The position numbers and the translations under genes are program-made. From the NCBI GenBank assembly GCA_040882565.1, contig JBBEAZ010000017.1:59104-123103 (forward strand): 64,000 nucleotides of DNA, read 5' to 3'. Positions 33,701 through 43,075 of the stretch are shown piece after piece. The stretch is from CF-162 sp040882565. GTDB lineage: Bacteria > Chloroflexota > Dehalococcoidia > SM23-28-2 > RBG-16-64-32. Position 1 is the first letter of the stretch; each line of letters opens with the position of its first letter. The notes under the pieces are model-generated. The model did no database searches. It was not told where the DNA came from and saw only the letters and a list, made by a program, of their open reading frames with translations.

Positions 33701-35170
33701 GTGGGACAAACAGACGACCTCAGCCGTCGCGAGCGCGAAGTCCTGGACCTGGTACGCCAAGGGCTTACCAATGACCAGATCGCCGAGCGGCTTGGGATCA
33801 GCAGCGACGGCGTGAAGTATCACGTCACGCAAATCAACTCTAGACTCGGCGTGAACTCGCGGTACGAAGCGGTGGCGGCCACCGAGAGGCCGGCGCGCTG
33901 GTGGGAGCGCGCTGTCGCGTCACCGGCCTGGCCGGTCGCCGGTGCTGTCGTGGTAGTGGCGACTGTAGCCGGGGTCGCAGTGTTGGCATGGACAGTACTG
34001 TCATCGGGTGGTGACGAACACGTCGCGGTCAACGAAATGACGGTTGATGACCTGTATGCGGCTGTGGCTGACGCGGTCTCCCATGACGGAGAGATCCTGC
34101 ACACCGTGTTCACGACCACTGGCTTCAGCGGCGGAATCGACTCCCCGCCTGCTGCAGGCGAGATGTGGCTCAACCCAGCTCTAGGAGCGATTTTCTACCC
34201 CGGCGCAGACGATTCTGATCAAGGCTCTCTGCTCGTGGGCGATTACATGCTCGGCGCTCATGGCGTCGGCTTGTCGGAGCCTCACCAGGCGGCGCAGTGC
34301 AGCACGCCCGCAACCTGGCTGGGCGCCTTGTTGGCTTGCCAAGCCGGTGCCGACGTATCGGTCGGACAGGACGATCGTGACGGCAGGGACGCGGTGGTCG
34401 TGACGCATTACTATCGGTTGGAACCGGACGACCCGGAGGAGGCGGGTAACCGACTTTTGGAGCTAACGTCCGTCATCTACCTCGACGGCGAGACGCTACT
34501 GGCGCTGGACTCCCAGTACACCGTGAAGTTTGATGGCGAACTCGACACTGACCTGCGAACGTCATACGAACACGAGTTCGTTCCGGCTGACCCACAGACG
34601 GAGGCGTTATTCGATCCCGAGCAGTTCACCTCCACGCTCGGCGTGGACGAGTTCGACCCGGAGGGGCCGCCAAAGCCGGTGTATTGGTTCGGCGAGCGGT
34701 GGGACGCGCAGGATGGAGGCAAGTCCCTGGTCAGGGCGGCTTCCGGCCCGCCATGGGAATCGTCCGCGGCGCGCGGTGTCAGTTACATCACCTCTGAATA
34801 CATGGCGGGCGTTGCAATCGAGACGCTCAGTGCGCAGGGCTGGGCGAACTACCAGACATCGACCGCGCTTGAAGTCCTGGACGACCCGGACTGCGTTTCC
34901 GTGCATGAGGAAGAGATCGGTGGGTGGTTGTTTACGGCGTACCAGGCGGATCCGTTCGAATATCCCGAGCCGGACGCGCAAGAGCCACCGGACTCGTGCA
35001 AGCGACGCATTTACGCCTTGAATGAACTCTGGTCGGGTCTGCTGTTGACCTGGCGGACTCCTGACGGAGGAGCAGTGAAAGTTGTGCCTGTCTTCGCCCA
35101 GCGACCGATCACCATCGACGTCCTTCGGGAGGCCCTCGAGACAATACGGTTGTACGAAAACTCCGACTAG
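33701..35170 (+). CDS. Membrane-anchored LuxR-type HTH regulator with extracytoplasmic domain
   Basis: About 489 residues starting MGQTDDLSRREREVLDLVRQ. The first 62 residues are a GerE/LuxR DNA-binding domain (LTNDQIAERLGISSDGVKYH). One transmembrane helix follows (about residues 80-105, VAGAVVVVATVAGVAVLAW), then an extracytoplasmic domain of about 370 residues with no recognised family. This order (cytoplasmic HTH, single helix, outer domain) resembles ToxR/CadC one-component regulators but with a LuxR-type head. The start is a GTG; the frame stays open to 33647, so the N-terminus is uncertain. Confidence 0.75.
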   Translation: MGQTDDLSRREREVLDLVRQGLTNDQIAERLGISSDGVKYHVTQINSRLGVNSRYEAVAATERPARWWERAVASPAWPVAGAVVVVATVAGVAVLAWTVLSSGGDEHVAVNEMTVDDLYAAVADAVSHDGEILHTVFTTTGFSGGIDSPPAAGEMWLNPALGAIFYPGADDSDQGSLLVGDYMLGAHGVGLSEPHQAAQCSTPATWLGALLACQAGADVSVGQDDRDGRDAVVVTHYYRLEPDDPEEAGNRLLELTSVIYLDGETLLALDSQYTVKFDGELDTDLRTSYEHEFVPADPQTEALFDPEQFTSTLGVDEFDPEGPPKPVYWFGERWDAQDGGKSLVRAASGPPWESSAARGVSYITSEYMAGVAIETLSAQGWANYQTSTALEVLDDPDCVSVHEEEIGGWLFTAYQADPFEYPEPDAQEPPDSCKRRIYALNELWSGLLLTWRTPDGGAVKVVPVFAQRPITIDVLREALETIRLYENSD

Positions 35171-35871
35171 GAGAAACCCAGCTTCAGGTCCTTCAGGCTG
35201 GCGTGGCCGTTGCGGCCAATGATCACGTGGTCCAGCACCTCGACTCCCAGCAGCTTGCCGGCTTCCACCAGTTGCTTGGTTAGCGCCGCGTCTTCAGCGC
35301 TGGGTGAGGGGTCACCCGAAGGGTGGTTGTGCACGACGATGATGCTCGGACAGCCGTCGCGGACGGCGTCACGGAAGACTTCAGCGACGCGTACGAGAGC
35401 GCTCGACACGTTGCCGCGGTAGACTTCGCGCGTTGCCAGCACCTCGTTGCGGGTGCTCAAAAGGACGACGCGCAGGTGTTCCTGCTCGAGGAGCGCCATG
35501 TCGGCGAAGAGCAGCGCGAAGACGTCCTCGGGTGAGCGGATCACGCGTCGCTCCGGCGGCCTGGCGTTGACGATGCGCTTTCCCAGTTCGACGGCAGCGA
35601 GCAGCTGGCAGGCCTTGGCGGCGCCCATTGCATGCTGGTTGCACAACTCCCCGAAGCCTACGTTGTGGAGCCCGGCCAGGCCGTTGAACTTGGCGAGGAT
35701 ACGCTGGCCGACCGCAACTGCGTTCTCGCCGTTCACGCCCGTGCGCAAGAGGATCGCGATCAACTCGGCGTTAGTCAGCGCCTCCGGGCCGCGCATCCGC
35801 AGGCGCTCGCGCGGTCGCTCGTCAACGGGCATATCGCGGATCAGAGGGCGGACGTCAAGGGTCTGTGTCAT
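35167..35871 (-). CDS. radC: RadC/JAB-domain protein
   Basis: 234 residues: a helix-hairpin-helix-like N-terminal half (AELIAILLRTG) and a C-terminal JAB/MPN domain with the metalloprotease-like motif HNHPSGDPSPSAED. Once annotated as DNA repair protein RadC; the biochemical role remains unsettled, and mobile-element-associated deamidase/deneddylase-like roles have been suggested for the fold. TAACCT lies six bases before the ATG, without a Shine-Dalgarno. Its stop overlaps the 3' end of the convergent LuxR-type gene by four bases. Confidence 0.93.
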   Translation of the reverse strand: MTQTLDVRPLIRDMPVDERPRERLRMRGPEALTNAELIAILLRTGVNGENAVAVGQRILAKFNGLAGLHNVGFGELCNQHAMGAAKACQLLAAVELGKRIVNARPPERRVIRSPEDVFALLFADMALLEQEHLRVVLLSTRNEVLATREVYRGNVSSALVRVAEVFRDAVRDGCPSIIVVHNHPSGDPSPSAEDAALTKQLVEAGKLLGVEVLDHVIIGRNGHASLKDLKLGFS

Positions 35872-35917
35872 GGCGAGAGGTTATGCCGGATAGACCGCGA
35901 TCTGGAAGCGGTAATTG

Positions 35918-37111
35918 TCACCCGAGCGTTCGCAGCCGGTTGAGCGCCTCGCTAACCCGCTTCCACGCCAACTGCACGAACGCGTCGTGGCGGTCTGTTT
36001 GTGTCGCAATCTCGTCCGCCTCGCACCACAGTTCCGACTCCAGTGGCGCGAACACCGCGCGAATCTCCGGCAGCGCGGAGGAGTCCGCCTCGACGTGGTC
36101 ACGCAGGGTGGTGAGGGCGCGCCAGGTCGCTGGATCGGCAAGGGCAGTAGGCACGGCGTAGGGCGGGAACACCGGCAGGAACAGGCTGACACATGGGTTG
36201 CCAGGCGCGACCCACGCCCGCATGGGCGTCTCCGGGTCGGCAGGGAGTTCCGCGATGATGGACGAGGTAGTGTTCTGGAAGCCACGGATGTGCATGCAGA
36301 CGCTGACTCCGGTGCCATCGGGCCGGAATTCGCCGGGCGGCAGCGAGACGCGCGCCGCGTTATCGCCCGGTGCACCCCAGGGTCCGGTGCCATGATCGCG
36401 CAGATGGGCGGCAAGGTCAGCCGGGGTCAGGGCCCCGGGAGCGACGCCCGCAATGCACGCGCGGCTGGCGGCAAGGCGGACGTCGGCGTGGGCGGTTGGT
36501 GCGGCAGGATGGCGGAAGGTGTCCCAGTCCGTGCCGGGGACGACGTCCGCCGAGGAGCGCGTCCACTCCGTCCGCAGGGTGAGGCGGTTGGAAATCGCAG
36601 CGGCGTTCCGGACCGGTGCCGCGACCCAGGAACGGCCGCTCGTCTCCAGCACCCAGCCGCCGCGCGGATCCGCGATGATGAACGACGAGAAGTACGACTC
36701 GCCCGTGGTCTGATCGCAGAGGCCGCCCTGGCCGTATTCCTCAAGGAGCGTCGTCATCACGGCGAGCGCTTCGTCGGCGCTGCAGGCGCGCTCGAGGCCG
36801 AGGCGCACGAGGTCCATGCCGATGAGTGCTGCCGGCTCCTTCGCCGGATCGAGCGTCGTCCAGACCTTCTCGTTGCCAATGGCGACGCGACACTCATTCA
36901 CGCCGTGCTCCAGACCCCAGAGCCAATCGGGTCGCGAGTTCAGCATCGCGAACGCGCCGGTGTCCGGGAGATCGAGGTACTGAGTGCGAAGCGTGCCGCC
37001 GGACGCGCGCCCGGGCAGCGCTTCGATGAGCTGGACCTCACTCGAAGGGCGGTCGGAGTTCTTGGCGAAGAGCGCGCCAGAGGGGCGAACGACGCAGAGC
37101 GTGTCGCACAT
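35918..37111 (-). CDS. Secernin/C69 family peptidase-like hydrolase
   Basis: 397 residues starting MCDTLCVV. In this Ntn-hydrolase family the Cys at position 2 becomes the N-terminal nucleophile after removal of Met, which fixes the start. The following LFAKNSDRPSSEVQ matches secernins and dipeptidase A-like C69 proteins. Substrate unknown; likely a dipeptidase or amidase. The start codon lies nine bases after the stop of the LysM protein gene, suggesting cotranscription. Confidence 0.88.
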   Translation of the reverse strand: MCDTLCVVRPSGALFAKNSDRPSSEVQLIEALPGRASGGTLRTQYLDLPDTGAFAMLNSRPDWLWGLEHGVNECRVAIGNEKVWTTLDPAKEPAALIGMDLVRLGLERACSADEALAVMTTLLEEYGQGGLCDQTTGESYFSSFIIADPRGGWVLETSGRSWVAAPVRNAAAISNRLTLRTEWTRSSADVVPGTDWDTFRHPAAPTAHADVRLAASRACIAGVAPGALTPADLAAHLRDHGTGPWGAPGDNAARVSLPPGEFRPDGTGVSVCMHIRGFQNTTSSIIAELPADPETPMRAWVAPGNPCVSLFLPVFPPYAVPTALADPATWRALTTLRDHVEADSSALPEIRAVFAPLESELWCEADEIATQTDRHDAFVQLAWKRVSEALNRLRTLG

Positions 37112-37119
37112 TGGGAGGG

Positions 37120-37665
37120 CTACTGCGGGATGAGGATCACGTCGCCCGGTTGGAAGAATTCTTCCAGCGTGTAGCCGTTGTACGCGGCAAGACTCTCCGC
37201 GTCCACTCCGAAGGCTGCGGCGATACCGAACCACGTGTCGCCCTCGACCGCGATGTACTCGATCGGGCCGGAAGGGGCGTCGGTCGGAACCTCGGTGGGC
37301 GCGGCGGTGGGTGCCTCGGTGGCCGTTCCGGGCGTCGGCGTCACGCCACCGGTAAGCGTGGGGCCCGGCGTCGGTGTAGCGCCCGCAGGCGTCAGACCAG
37401 GCGTGAACCCCGGTGACTCCTCTGGTTGCTGGATGATCCCGGAACTCTCGCCGGGGACGGACGGCGGCCGCACAAGTAGCCAGAGCGCGAGCACGCTGGC
37501 GCCGAGCAGCCCGGCGAGAGCGATGCGGAAGGCGCCGGATGAAGGTGCAGCGCGGACGGGGTCGAGGCAGGCGGCGCAGAGGCCAGAGCCGTGGTCAAGA
37601 CAGTAGTGGTTGCCGCAACGCTGGCATTGCCGGGTTGAGGGGCGGTCGCAAGCGAAGCAATGCAT
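37120..37665 (-). CDS. Zinc-finger / transmembrane / LysM fusion protein
   Basis: 181 residues starting MHCFACDRPSTRQCQRCG. The N-terminal 36 residues hold four Cys pairs or Cys/His ligands (HCFACD, CQRCGNHYC, LCAAC) resembling a B-box-like double zinc site. A single membrane helix (about 45-67), a Thr/Pro-rich linker (about 75-135) and a C-terminal LysM module (EGDTWFGIAAAFGV through PGDVILIPQ) follow. It should link cytoplasmic zinc finger to wall-bound LysM. A GTG one codon earlier is an alternative start. Cotranscribed with the secernin-like gene. Confidence 0.85.
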   Translation of the reverse strand: MHCFACDRPSTRQCQRCGNHYCLDHGSGLCAACLDPVRAAPSSGAFRIALAGLLGASVLALWLLVRPPSVPGESSGIIQQPEESPGFTPGLTPAGATPTPGPTLTGGVTPTPGTATEAPTAAPTEVPTDAPSGPIEYIAVEGDTWFGIAAAFGVDAESLAAYNGYTLEEFFQPGDVILIPQ

Positions 37666-37680
37666 CACAGGTAAGAAACG

Positions 37681-37721
37681 CCGGGCCGGTGCGTCGGGAT
37701 TCGGGCTGCGCCCGGCCCGGC
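37681..37721 (-). terminator. Terminator of the ribosomal protein operon
   Basis: Long GC-rich hairpin, CCGGGCCG pairing with CGGCCCGG across a partly paired 25-base interior. On the - strand it is followed by CGTTTCTTACC. It begins 12 bases after the rplL stop and precedes the LysM protein gene. Confidence 0.75.
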
Positions 37722-37732
37722 TATATTACCCG

Positions 37733-38140
37733 TTACGCCAGTTCGACGGTAGCGCCGGCCTCCTGGAGCTTCTTCTGGGCGGCCTCCGCGTCGGCCTTGG
37801 AGATGCCTTCCTTGACGTTCGTCGGCGCGGCCTCAACGAGGTCCTTCGCTTCCTTCAGACCAAGCGATGTGACTTCACGGACAGCCTTGATCACGTTGAT
37901 CTTGTTCGCGCCGGCTTCCTTGAGGACGACGTTGAACTCGCTCTTCTCTTCGACAGCGGCGGCAGCGCCGTCGCCGCCACCACCGACGGCCGGGGCGGCG
38001 GCCGCGACAGCAGCCACGGGTGCGGCAGCCGTGATGCCAAACTCGTCCTGGATCTTGGTGTTGAGGTCGCGCAGTTCGAGGATCGTCATCTCTTTGATGA
38101 TGTCCAGGACCTGGTCGACCTTTGCGTCAGCCTTAGCCAT
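37733..38140 (-). CDS. rplL: 50S ribosomal protein L7/L12
   Basis: 135 residues, stalk protein that recruits translation GTPases. N-terminal dimerisation helix, Ala/Gly/Pro-rich hinge (APVAAVAAAAPAVGGGG) and the C-terminal factor-binding domain ending AGATVELA. Slightly longer than the usual 120-128 residues because of the hinge. AAGGAGGAA precedes the ATG. Last gene of the tuf-nusG-rplKAJL run; rpoBC, its usual downstream neighbour, is 13 kb away. Confidence 0.98.
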   Translation of the reverse strand: MAKADAKVDQVLDIIKEMTILELRDLNTKIQDEFGITAAAPVAAVAAAAPAVGGGGDGAAAAVEEKSEFNVVLKEAGANKINVIKAVREVTSLGLKEAKDLVEAAPTNVKEGISKADAEAAQKKLQEAGATVELA

Positions 38141-38189
38141 GTTTCTGTTCCTCCTTGGGTGATAGGCCGGGCCGGAGCCCGGGTCTGTT

Positions 38190-38753
38190 CTAAGCCGGTG
38201 TGCTTTCCAGTTGGCGTGCCCTGGCCTCGATGAGACCGGGGAACTCGCTGAGCAGCGCCTGCAAGAGTCCAGTGAGTTCCTGCAGGGGTGATTCCATGAG
38301 CGCGACGAAGTTGGCGAGCGGGCTCTGGAGGGTGCCGAGGAAAATGGACAGCAGAATGGGTCTCGGCGGGACTTTGGTCAGGTCGCGCAATCCGGCGGCG
38401 TCCAGGATCGTGCCGTCCAGGTATCCGCCGGCGAGCTTGAACGCGGCCGGCGCCTGGCCCGCATATTCGACGATCGCCTTGGCCGCGTCGATGATGTCCT
38501 CGTAGCCGATGGCGATCGCCGTCGGCCCGTTGACGATTTCGAAGACCTCGGGCTTGCCGGCCTGCTCGGCGGCGAGCTTGAGGAGCGAGTTTTTGATCAC
38601 GCGGACTTCAAGGCCGCCCTCGCGGAGCTTGCGTCGCAACGCCTGCATCTCCGGCACCGTGAGGCCCCGGTACTCGCCGCTGACGACGATTGTGGAGCGC
38701 TCCAGCATGTCTTTCAGCTGGGCGACCGCGGCTCTTTTCGCTTCTGTGGGCAT
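38190..38753 (-). CDS. rplJ: 50S ribosomal protein L10
   Basis: 187 residues, stalk base protein that anchors L7/L12 dimers. Typical opening MPTEAKRAAVAQLKDMLERS and STIVVSGEYRGLTVPEMQALR, with the helical C-terminal L12-binding tail (LLQALLSEFPGLIEARARQL). Preceded by an L10-type leader RNA, so autogenous control by L10(L12) is likely. Confidence 0.97.
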   Translation of the reverse strand: MPTEAKRAAVAQLKDMLERSTIVVSGEYRGLTVPEMQALRRKLREGGLEVRVIKNSLLKLAAEQAGKPEVFEIVNGPTAIAIGYEDIIDAAKAIVEYAGQAPAAFKLAGGYLDGTILDAAGLRDLTKVPPRPILLSIFLGTLQSPLANFVALMESPLQELTGLLQALLSEFPGLIEARARQLESTPA

Positions 38754-38790
38754 AGGCCCTCCGTTTCCGCCCGAGGCGTTCCCCGGGACA

Positions 38791-38820
38791 AAGAAAAATC
38801 CCTTGCCGTATCAGCAAGAG
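38791..38820 (-). terminator. Attenuator-like hairpin before rplJ
   Basis: On the - strand CTTGC-TGATACG-GCAAG is followed by GGATTTTTCTTT. It lies between the L10 leader and the rplJ start and could act as the terminator arm of L10-mediated attenuation. Confidence 0.5.
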
Positions 38821-38837
38821 ACAGTGCGCGGGTCTGA

Positions 38838-38912
38838 AACCCGATCTTGTCCTTACCTCGGCGGGCCCACCTCTCGGCGACTTAACCCTTGCGGGACCTG
38901 CTGTCTACGGCG
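38838..38912 (-). ncRNA. Ribosomal protein L10 leader
   Basis: Between rplA and rplJ the - strand reads GACAGCAGGTCCCGCAAGGG, then GAGAGGTGGGCCCGCCGAGG, resembling the conserved L10 leader with its kink-turn and CCGAGGU element. Family resemblance judged by eye; boundaries approximate. Binding of L10-L12 here would repress rplJ-rplL. Confidence 0.65.
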
Positions 38913-38974
38913 AGACGTTCGCTATTCAGTTGGCACGCGGAGAATCGTATCGCGCTCCGCCGGTTGGTTCAAGC

Positions 38975-39697
38975 TCAGGCGGCCACCGCGGCGCCCATGC
39001 CGGTCGTCGCGACGATGTCCAGGTGGATGCCAGGACCCATCGTTGACGTGAGCGTCAGCGACCGCAGGTATTGGCCCTTGGAGCCTTGCGGTTTCTCGCG
39101 CTGGATGGCGTCGATGAGCGCCGCCAGGTTGTCTGTGAGCGCTTCGGCGGAGAAGCTGACCTTGCCAATCGGGACGTGGACGAGGTTCGTGCGGTCGGTG
39201 CGGAACTCGACGCGTCCCTGCTTGGCGTCCTTGATCGCCCGTGGCAGGTCCTCGCCCTCGACGACGGTGTTGGTGCGCGGGTTCGGCATCAAGCCGCGTG
39301 GACCGAGGACACGTCCGAGGCGGCCGACTTTGCCCATCATCTCTTTGGTTGCGAGTGCCACTTCGAAGTCCAGGTAGCCGCCTTCGACTTTCTTGACGAG
39401 AGCGTCGCCGCCCACCTCGTCGGCGCCCGCGCTTTCGGCGAGCCGAGCTGCTTCACCCTCGGCGAAGACGAGCACTCGCTGGCTCTTACCGAGGCCGTGC
39501 GGGAGGACGATTGTGCCGCGCAACTGTTGGTCAGCGTGGCGAGTGTCGAGGCCGGTGCGGATGTGGAGCTCGACGGTCTCGTCGAACTTCGCGTAGGCGA
39601 TCTCCTTGAGGAGGGTGATCGCCTCTCGCGGCTCGTACTCCTTGTTCTCTTCGATCTTCTCGATAGCGTCGCGGTACTTCTTTCCGTGCTTTGGCAT
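38975..39697 (-). CDS. rplA: 50S ribosomal protein L1
   Basis: 240 residues; stalk protein binding 23S rRNA near the E site. Starts MPKHGKKYRDAIEKIEENKE; the signature GLMPNPRTNTV and the KQGRVEFRTD segment are present. Its ATG is four bases after the rplK stop. Confidence 0.98.
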   Translation of the reverse strand: MPKHGKKYRDAIEKIEENKEYEPREAITLLKEIAYAKFDETVELHIRTGLDTRHADQQLRGTIVLPHGLGKSQRVLVFAEGEAARLAESAGADEVGGDALVKKVEGGYLDFEVALATKEMMGKVGRLGRVLGPRGLMPNPRTNTVVEGEDLPRAIKDAKQGRVEFRTDRTNLVHVPIGKVSFSAEALTDNLAALIDAIQREKPQGSKGQYLRSLTLTSTMGPGIHLDIVATTGMGAAVAA

Positions 39698-39701
39698 TCT
39701 G

Positions 39702-40127
39702 CTACCCTGCTACTTCCACGCCCATGCTGCGGCAGGTGCCTTCTACCATGCGCATGGCCGCCTCGATGTCATTGGCGTTGAGGTCCTTCATCTTGGTCTG
39801 GGCGATCTGGCGGACCTGGTCGCGCGTGATTGTGCCCACCTTCTCGCGCTTCTGAGTCGCGCTGCCCTTCTCGATGCCGACTGTCTTGCGGATCAGGTCC
39901 GAAGCGGGCGGCGTCTTGAGGGTGAATGTGAAGGAGCGGTCTTCGAAGACGAGGATCTCGACCGGGATGATGCTCCCGGCCTGTGTAGACGTGCGCTCGT
40001 TGTATTCCTTGACGAACGCCATGATGTTGGCGCCGTGCTGACCCAAAGCAGGGCCGACCGGCGGCGCCGGCGTTGCCTGCCCCGCGGGCAACTGGAGTTT
40101 GATTACTGCGCGAACTTTCTTAGCCAT
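39702..40127 (-). CDS. rplK: 50S ribosomal protein L11
   Basis: 141 residues, the standard length. The Pro-rich N-terminal switch (GQATPAPPVGPALGQHG) and the rRNA-binding C-terminal domain ending ICRSMGVEV-like residues (GTCRSMGVEV) are present. Component of the GTPase centre. Tightly followed by rplA. Confidence 0.98.
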   Translation of the reverse strand: MAKKVRAVIKLQLPAGQATPAPPVGPALGQHGANIMAFVKEYNERTSTQAGSIIPVEILVFEDRSFTFTLKTPPASDLIRKTVGIEKGSATQKREKVGTITRDQVRQIAQTKMKDLNANDIEAAMRMVEGTCRSMGVEVAG

Positions 40128-40181
40128 GTCTGTACACTCTTCCGGTCATGAAATGATAGCCCATCCCGGCCGTGGGCGTTG

Positions 40182-40850
40182 CTACAGGCGCTCCACCTGC
40201 AGGAAGTCGAGTTCAACCGGTGTCTCGCGTCCGAAGATCGAGACGGAGACCTTGACCTTGCCCTTTTCCGGGTTGATGTCTTCCACTGTGCCGACGAAGT
40301 CAGAGAACGGCCCGTCGACGACGCGCACGCTCTGGCCGACAGTGAAACCGACCTTAACGCGGGGCTCTTCTGCCTTCATCTGGCGGATGATTGACTGTAC
40401 TTCGGACTTTTCCAGCGGTGTCGGGGCGGTACCGGAGCCGACGAAGCCGGTCACTCCGGGCGAGTTGCGGACGACTGTCCACGCCTTGCTAGAGAGCGCC
40501 TTGTCGGCTTCGGTCGCCTCCGGGTCGTCCTGCTTGAGCGGCATCATCTGGACGAGCACGTAGCCGGGGAAAATCTTGCGGGGGACCGTGCGGCGTTGGC
40601 CGTCACGGATCTCGATCTCGTCGACTGATGGAACGATGACGCGGAAGACGAGGTCTTGGGCGTCCATCGATTTGATGCGCTGGTCCAGGTTTGTCTTGAC
40701 CTTATCCTCGTAGCCGGAGTAGGTGTGGATGACGTACCAGGCCCGGCCCGGTTGGAACATCTCCTCTTCGCTGATCTCCAGCCGGGCGTGCTTGGACGGC
40801 AGGGCTTCTTCTTCGACGACTTGCGTCGCCCCTTTGCGTTTCTTAACCAC
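40182..40850 (-). CDS. nusG: Transcription termination/antitermination protein NusG
   Basis: 222 residues: a 40-residue charged N-terminal extension, the NGN domain starting AWYVIHTYSGYEDKVK and a C-terminal KOW domain (VRVVDGPFSDFVGTVEDINPEKGKV). It pauses or releases RNA polymerase and couples it to ribosomes or Rho. Starts at a GTG 15 bases after secE. Confidence 0.97.
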   Translation of the reverse strand: MVKKRKGATQVVEEEALPSKHARLEISEEEMFQPGRAWYVIHTYSGYEDKVKTNLDQRIKSMDAQDLVFRVIVPSVDEIEIRDGQRRTVPRKIFPGYVLVQMMPLKQDDPEATEADKALSSKAWTVVRNSPGVTGFVGSGTAPTPLEKSEVQSIIRQMKAEEPRVKVGFTVGQSVRVVDGPFSDFVGTVEDINPEKGKVKVSVSIFGRETPVELDFLQVERL

Positions 40851-40865
40851 CTACAGCCAACCCAC

Positions 40866-41177
40866 TCAGTTCAACAGAGTCCGGTCGATCAACCAGCCGA
40901 AGCCGATGTCGATAGCACCGAGTACGGCGCCGATGATGATTGTGACGATAACGATGACGACTGTCAGATGGACAACGTCTTCGCGCTCCGGCCAGACGAC
41001 CTTGCGAAGCTCGCTGACAACGTCAACGAGGAACTGCGGCCGCCAGGAGAGGATGCCGCCGCCCGAAGTCTTGCGGCCCGGCGTCCGCGGCCCGGTCGTC
41101 GGCATCGTGCGGCCGGACGAGCGGGCCTTGCCCTTCGGCTCCTTGGTCTGCTGACGCCGCAGCGCGCGGTTCGACAC
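40866..41177 (-). CDS. secE: Preprotein translocase subunit SecE
   Basis: 103 residues: basic disordered N-terminus, amphipathic helix with the family motif VVSELRKVVWPERED, and one membrane helix (about 72-97). GTG start directly after the rpmG stop codon. Clamps the SecY channel; the operon also encodes its partner pathway's NusG neighbour as in most bacteria. Confidence 0.95.
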   Translation of the reverse strand: MSNRALRRQQTKEPKGKARSSGRTMPTTGPRTPGRKTSGGGILSWRPQFLVDVVSELRKVVWPEREDVVHLTVVIVIVTIIIGAVLGAIDIGFGWLIDRTLLN

Positions 41178-41342
41178 TTAGCGCGCTTCCTTGAAGACGC
41201 GGTGCTGGCGGCAGTGCGGACAGAACTTGCGGAGCTCCAGCCGGTCCGGATCGTTGCGGCGGTTCTTCGTCGTCGTATACGGACGGTTGCGGCACTCCGG
41301 GCACGCCAGATCGATCGGGAGGCGGTCTTCTTTCTTGGCCAT
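41178..41342 (-). CDS. rpmG: 50S ribosomal protein L33
   Basis: 54 residues, starting MAKKEDRLPIDLACPECRN. The two CxxC pairs (CPEC, CPHC) show the zinc-binding form of L33; YTTTKNRRNDPDRLELRKF is the family core. Short gene lying between tuf and secE, three bases from the tuf stop and adjoining secE, the classic rpmG-secE-nusG order. Confidence 0.95.
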   Translation of the reverse strand: MAKKEDRLPIDLACPECRNRPYTTTKNRRNDPDRLELRKFCPHCRQHRVFKEAR

Positions 41343-41345
41343 TGA

Positions 41346-42545
<1,200 letters not shown>

Positions 42546-42683
42546 TTGTGGGTTTTCCTCCTGTTGGTTCGGCTCGCGCCGGGGCGCGGCTCTGGGCCGA
42601 CTCTCCTATGATAGCGCGGCGGTATGATACAGGAAACAAGCGGCCTGTGCCTGCTCCTGCTTGCTATGTCGTTGTTTGCGTAC

Positions 42684-42759
42684 TGGAGCCCGCGATCGGA
42701 CTCGAACCGATGACCTCGTTCTTACCAAGAACGCGCTCTACCAACTGAGCTACGCGGGC
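42684..42759 (-). tRNA. tRNA-Thr(GGT)
   Basis: Cloverleaf on the - strand: acceptor GCCCGCG/CGCGGGC, D arm GCTCAGTTGGTAGAGC, anticodon loop TTGGTAA (anticodon GGT) on a CGTTC/GAACG stem, T arm with GGTTCGAGTCC. U73 and an encoded CCA end the gene. Confidence 0.97.
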
Positions 42760-42778
42760 GCGCATTACGATCGAATTC

Positions 42779-42865
42779 TGGTGGCGGGGGCAGGATTCGA
42801 ACCTGCGTAGCCCAAAGGGCGCCAAGTTTACAGCCTGGTGCAATTGACCGCTCTGCCACCCCGCC
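42779..42865 (-). tRNA. tRNA-Tyr(GTA)
   Basis: Class II tRNA: acceptor GGCGGGG/CCCCGCC, anticodon loop CTGTAAA (anticodon GTA), a long variable arm CGCCCTTTGGGCTAC, T arm GCAGGTTCGAATCCTGC, A73 and an encoded CCA. Confidence 0.97.
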
Positions 42866-42898
42866 TTGCGTTGCCTTAGCGCCTCTACCCTTTACAAG

Positions 42899-42973
42899 TG
42901 GAGCCGAAGGCGGGACTCGAACCCGCAACCTAGCGATTACAAATCGCTTGCGCTACCTTTGCGCCACTTCGGC
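42899..42973 (-). tRNA. tRNA-Thr(TGT)
   Basis: Acceptor GCCGAAG/CTTCGGC, anticodon loop TTGTAAT (anticodon TGT) on GCGAT/ATCGC, T arm GCGGGTTCGAGTCCCGC, U73 and an encoded CCA. First gene of the tRNA-tuf transcription unit. Confidence 0.97.
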
Positions 42974-43024
42974 CGTCGTTTCCGCCGGACGCCAAAAAAA
43001 TTCGCCCCACAAGGAGGCCCATTT

Positions 43025-43053
43025 AGTGTACGAAAACGGCGTCAAGTCGTCAA
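43025..43053 (-). promoter_or_regulatory. Promoter of the tRNA-tuf-nusG-ribosomal protein unit
   Basis: On the - strand TTGACG (43053-43048), a 17-base spacer and TACACT (43030-43025), about 50 bases before the first tRNA. The best promoter match in front of this cluster. Confidence 0.75.
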
Positions 43054-43075
43054 TGCGCCAGCGAAGCAGCGACGC

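Noticed and set aside
35915..37174. 419-codon + strand open frame opposite the secernin-like gene
   Set aside because: Shadow of the conserved C69 hydrolase; composition is that of antisense high-GC code.
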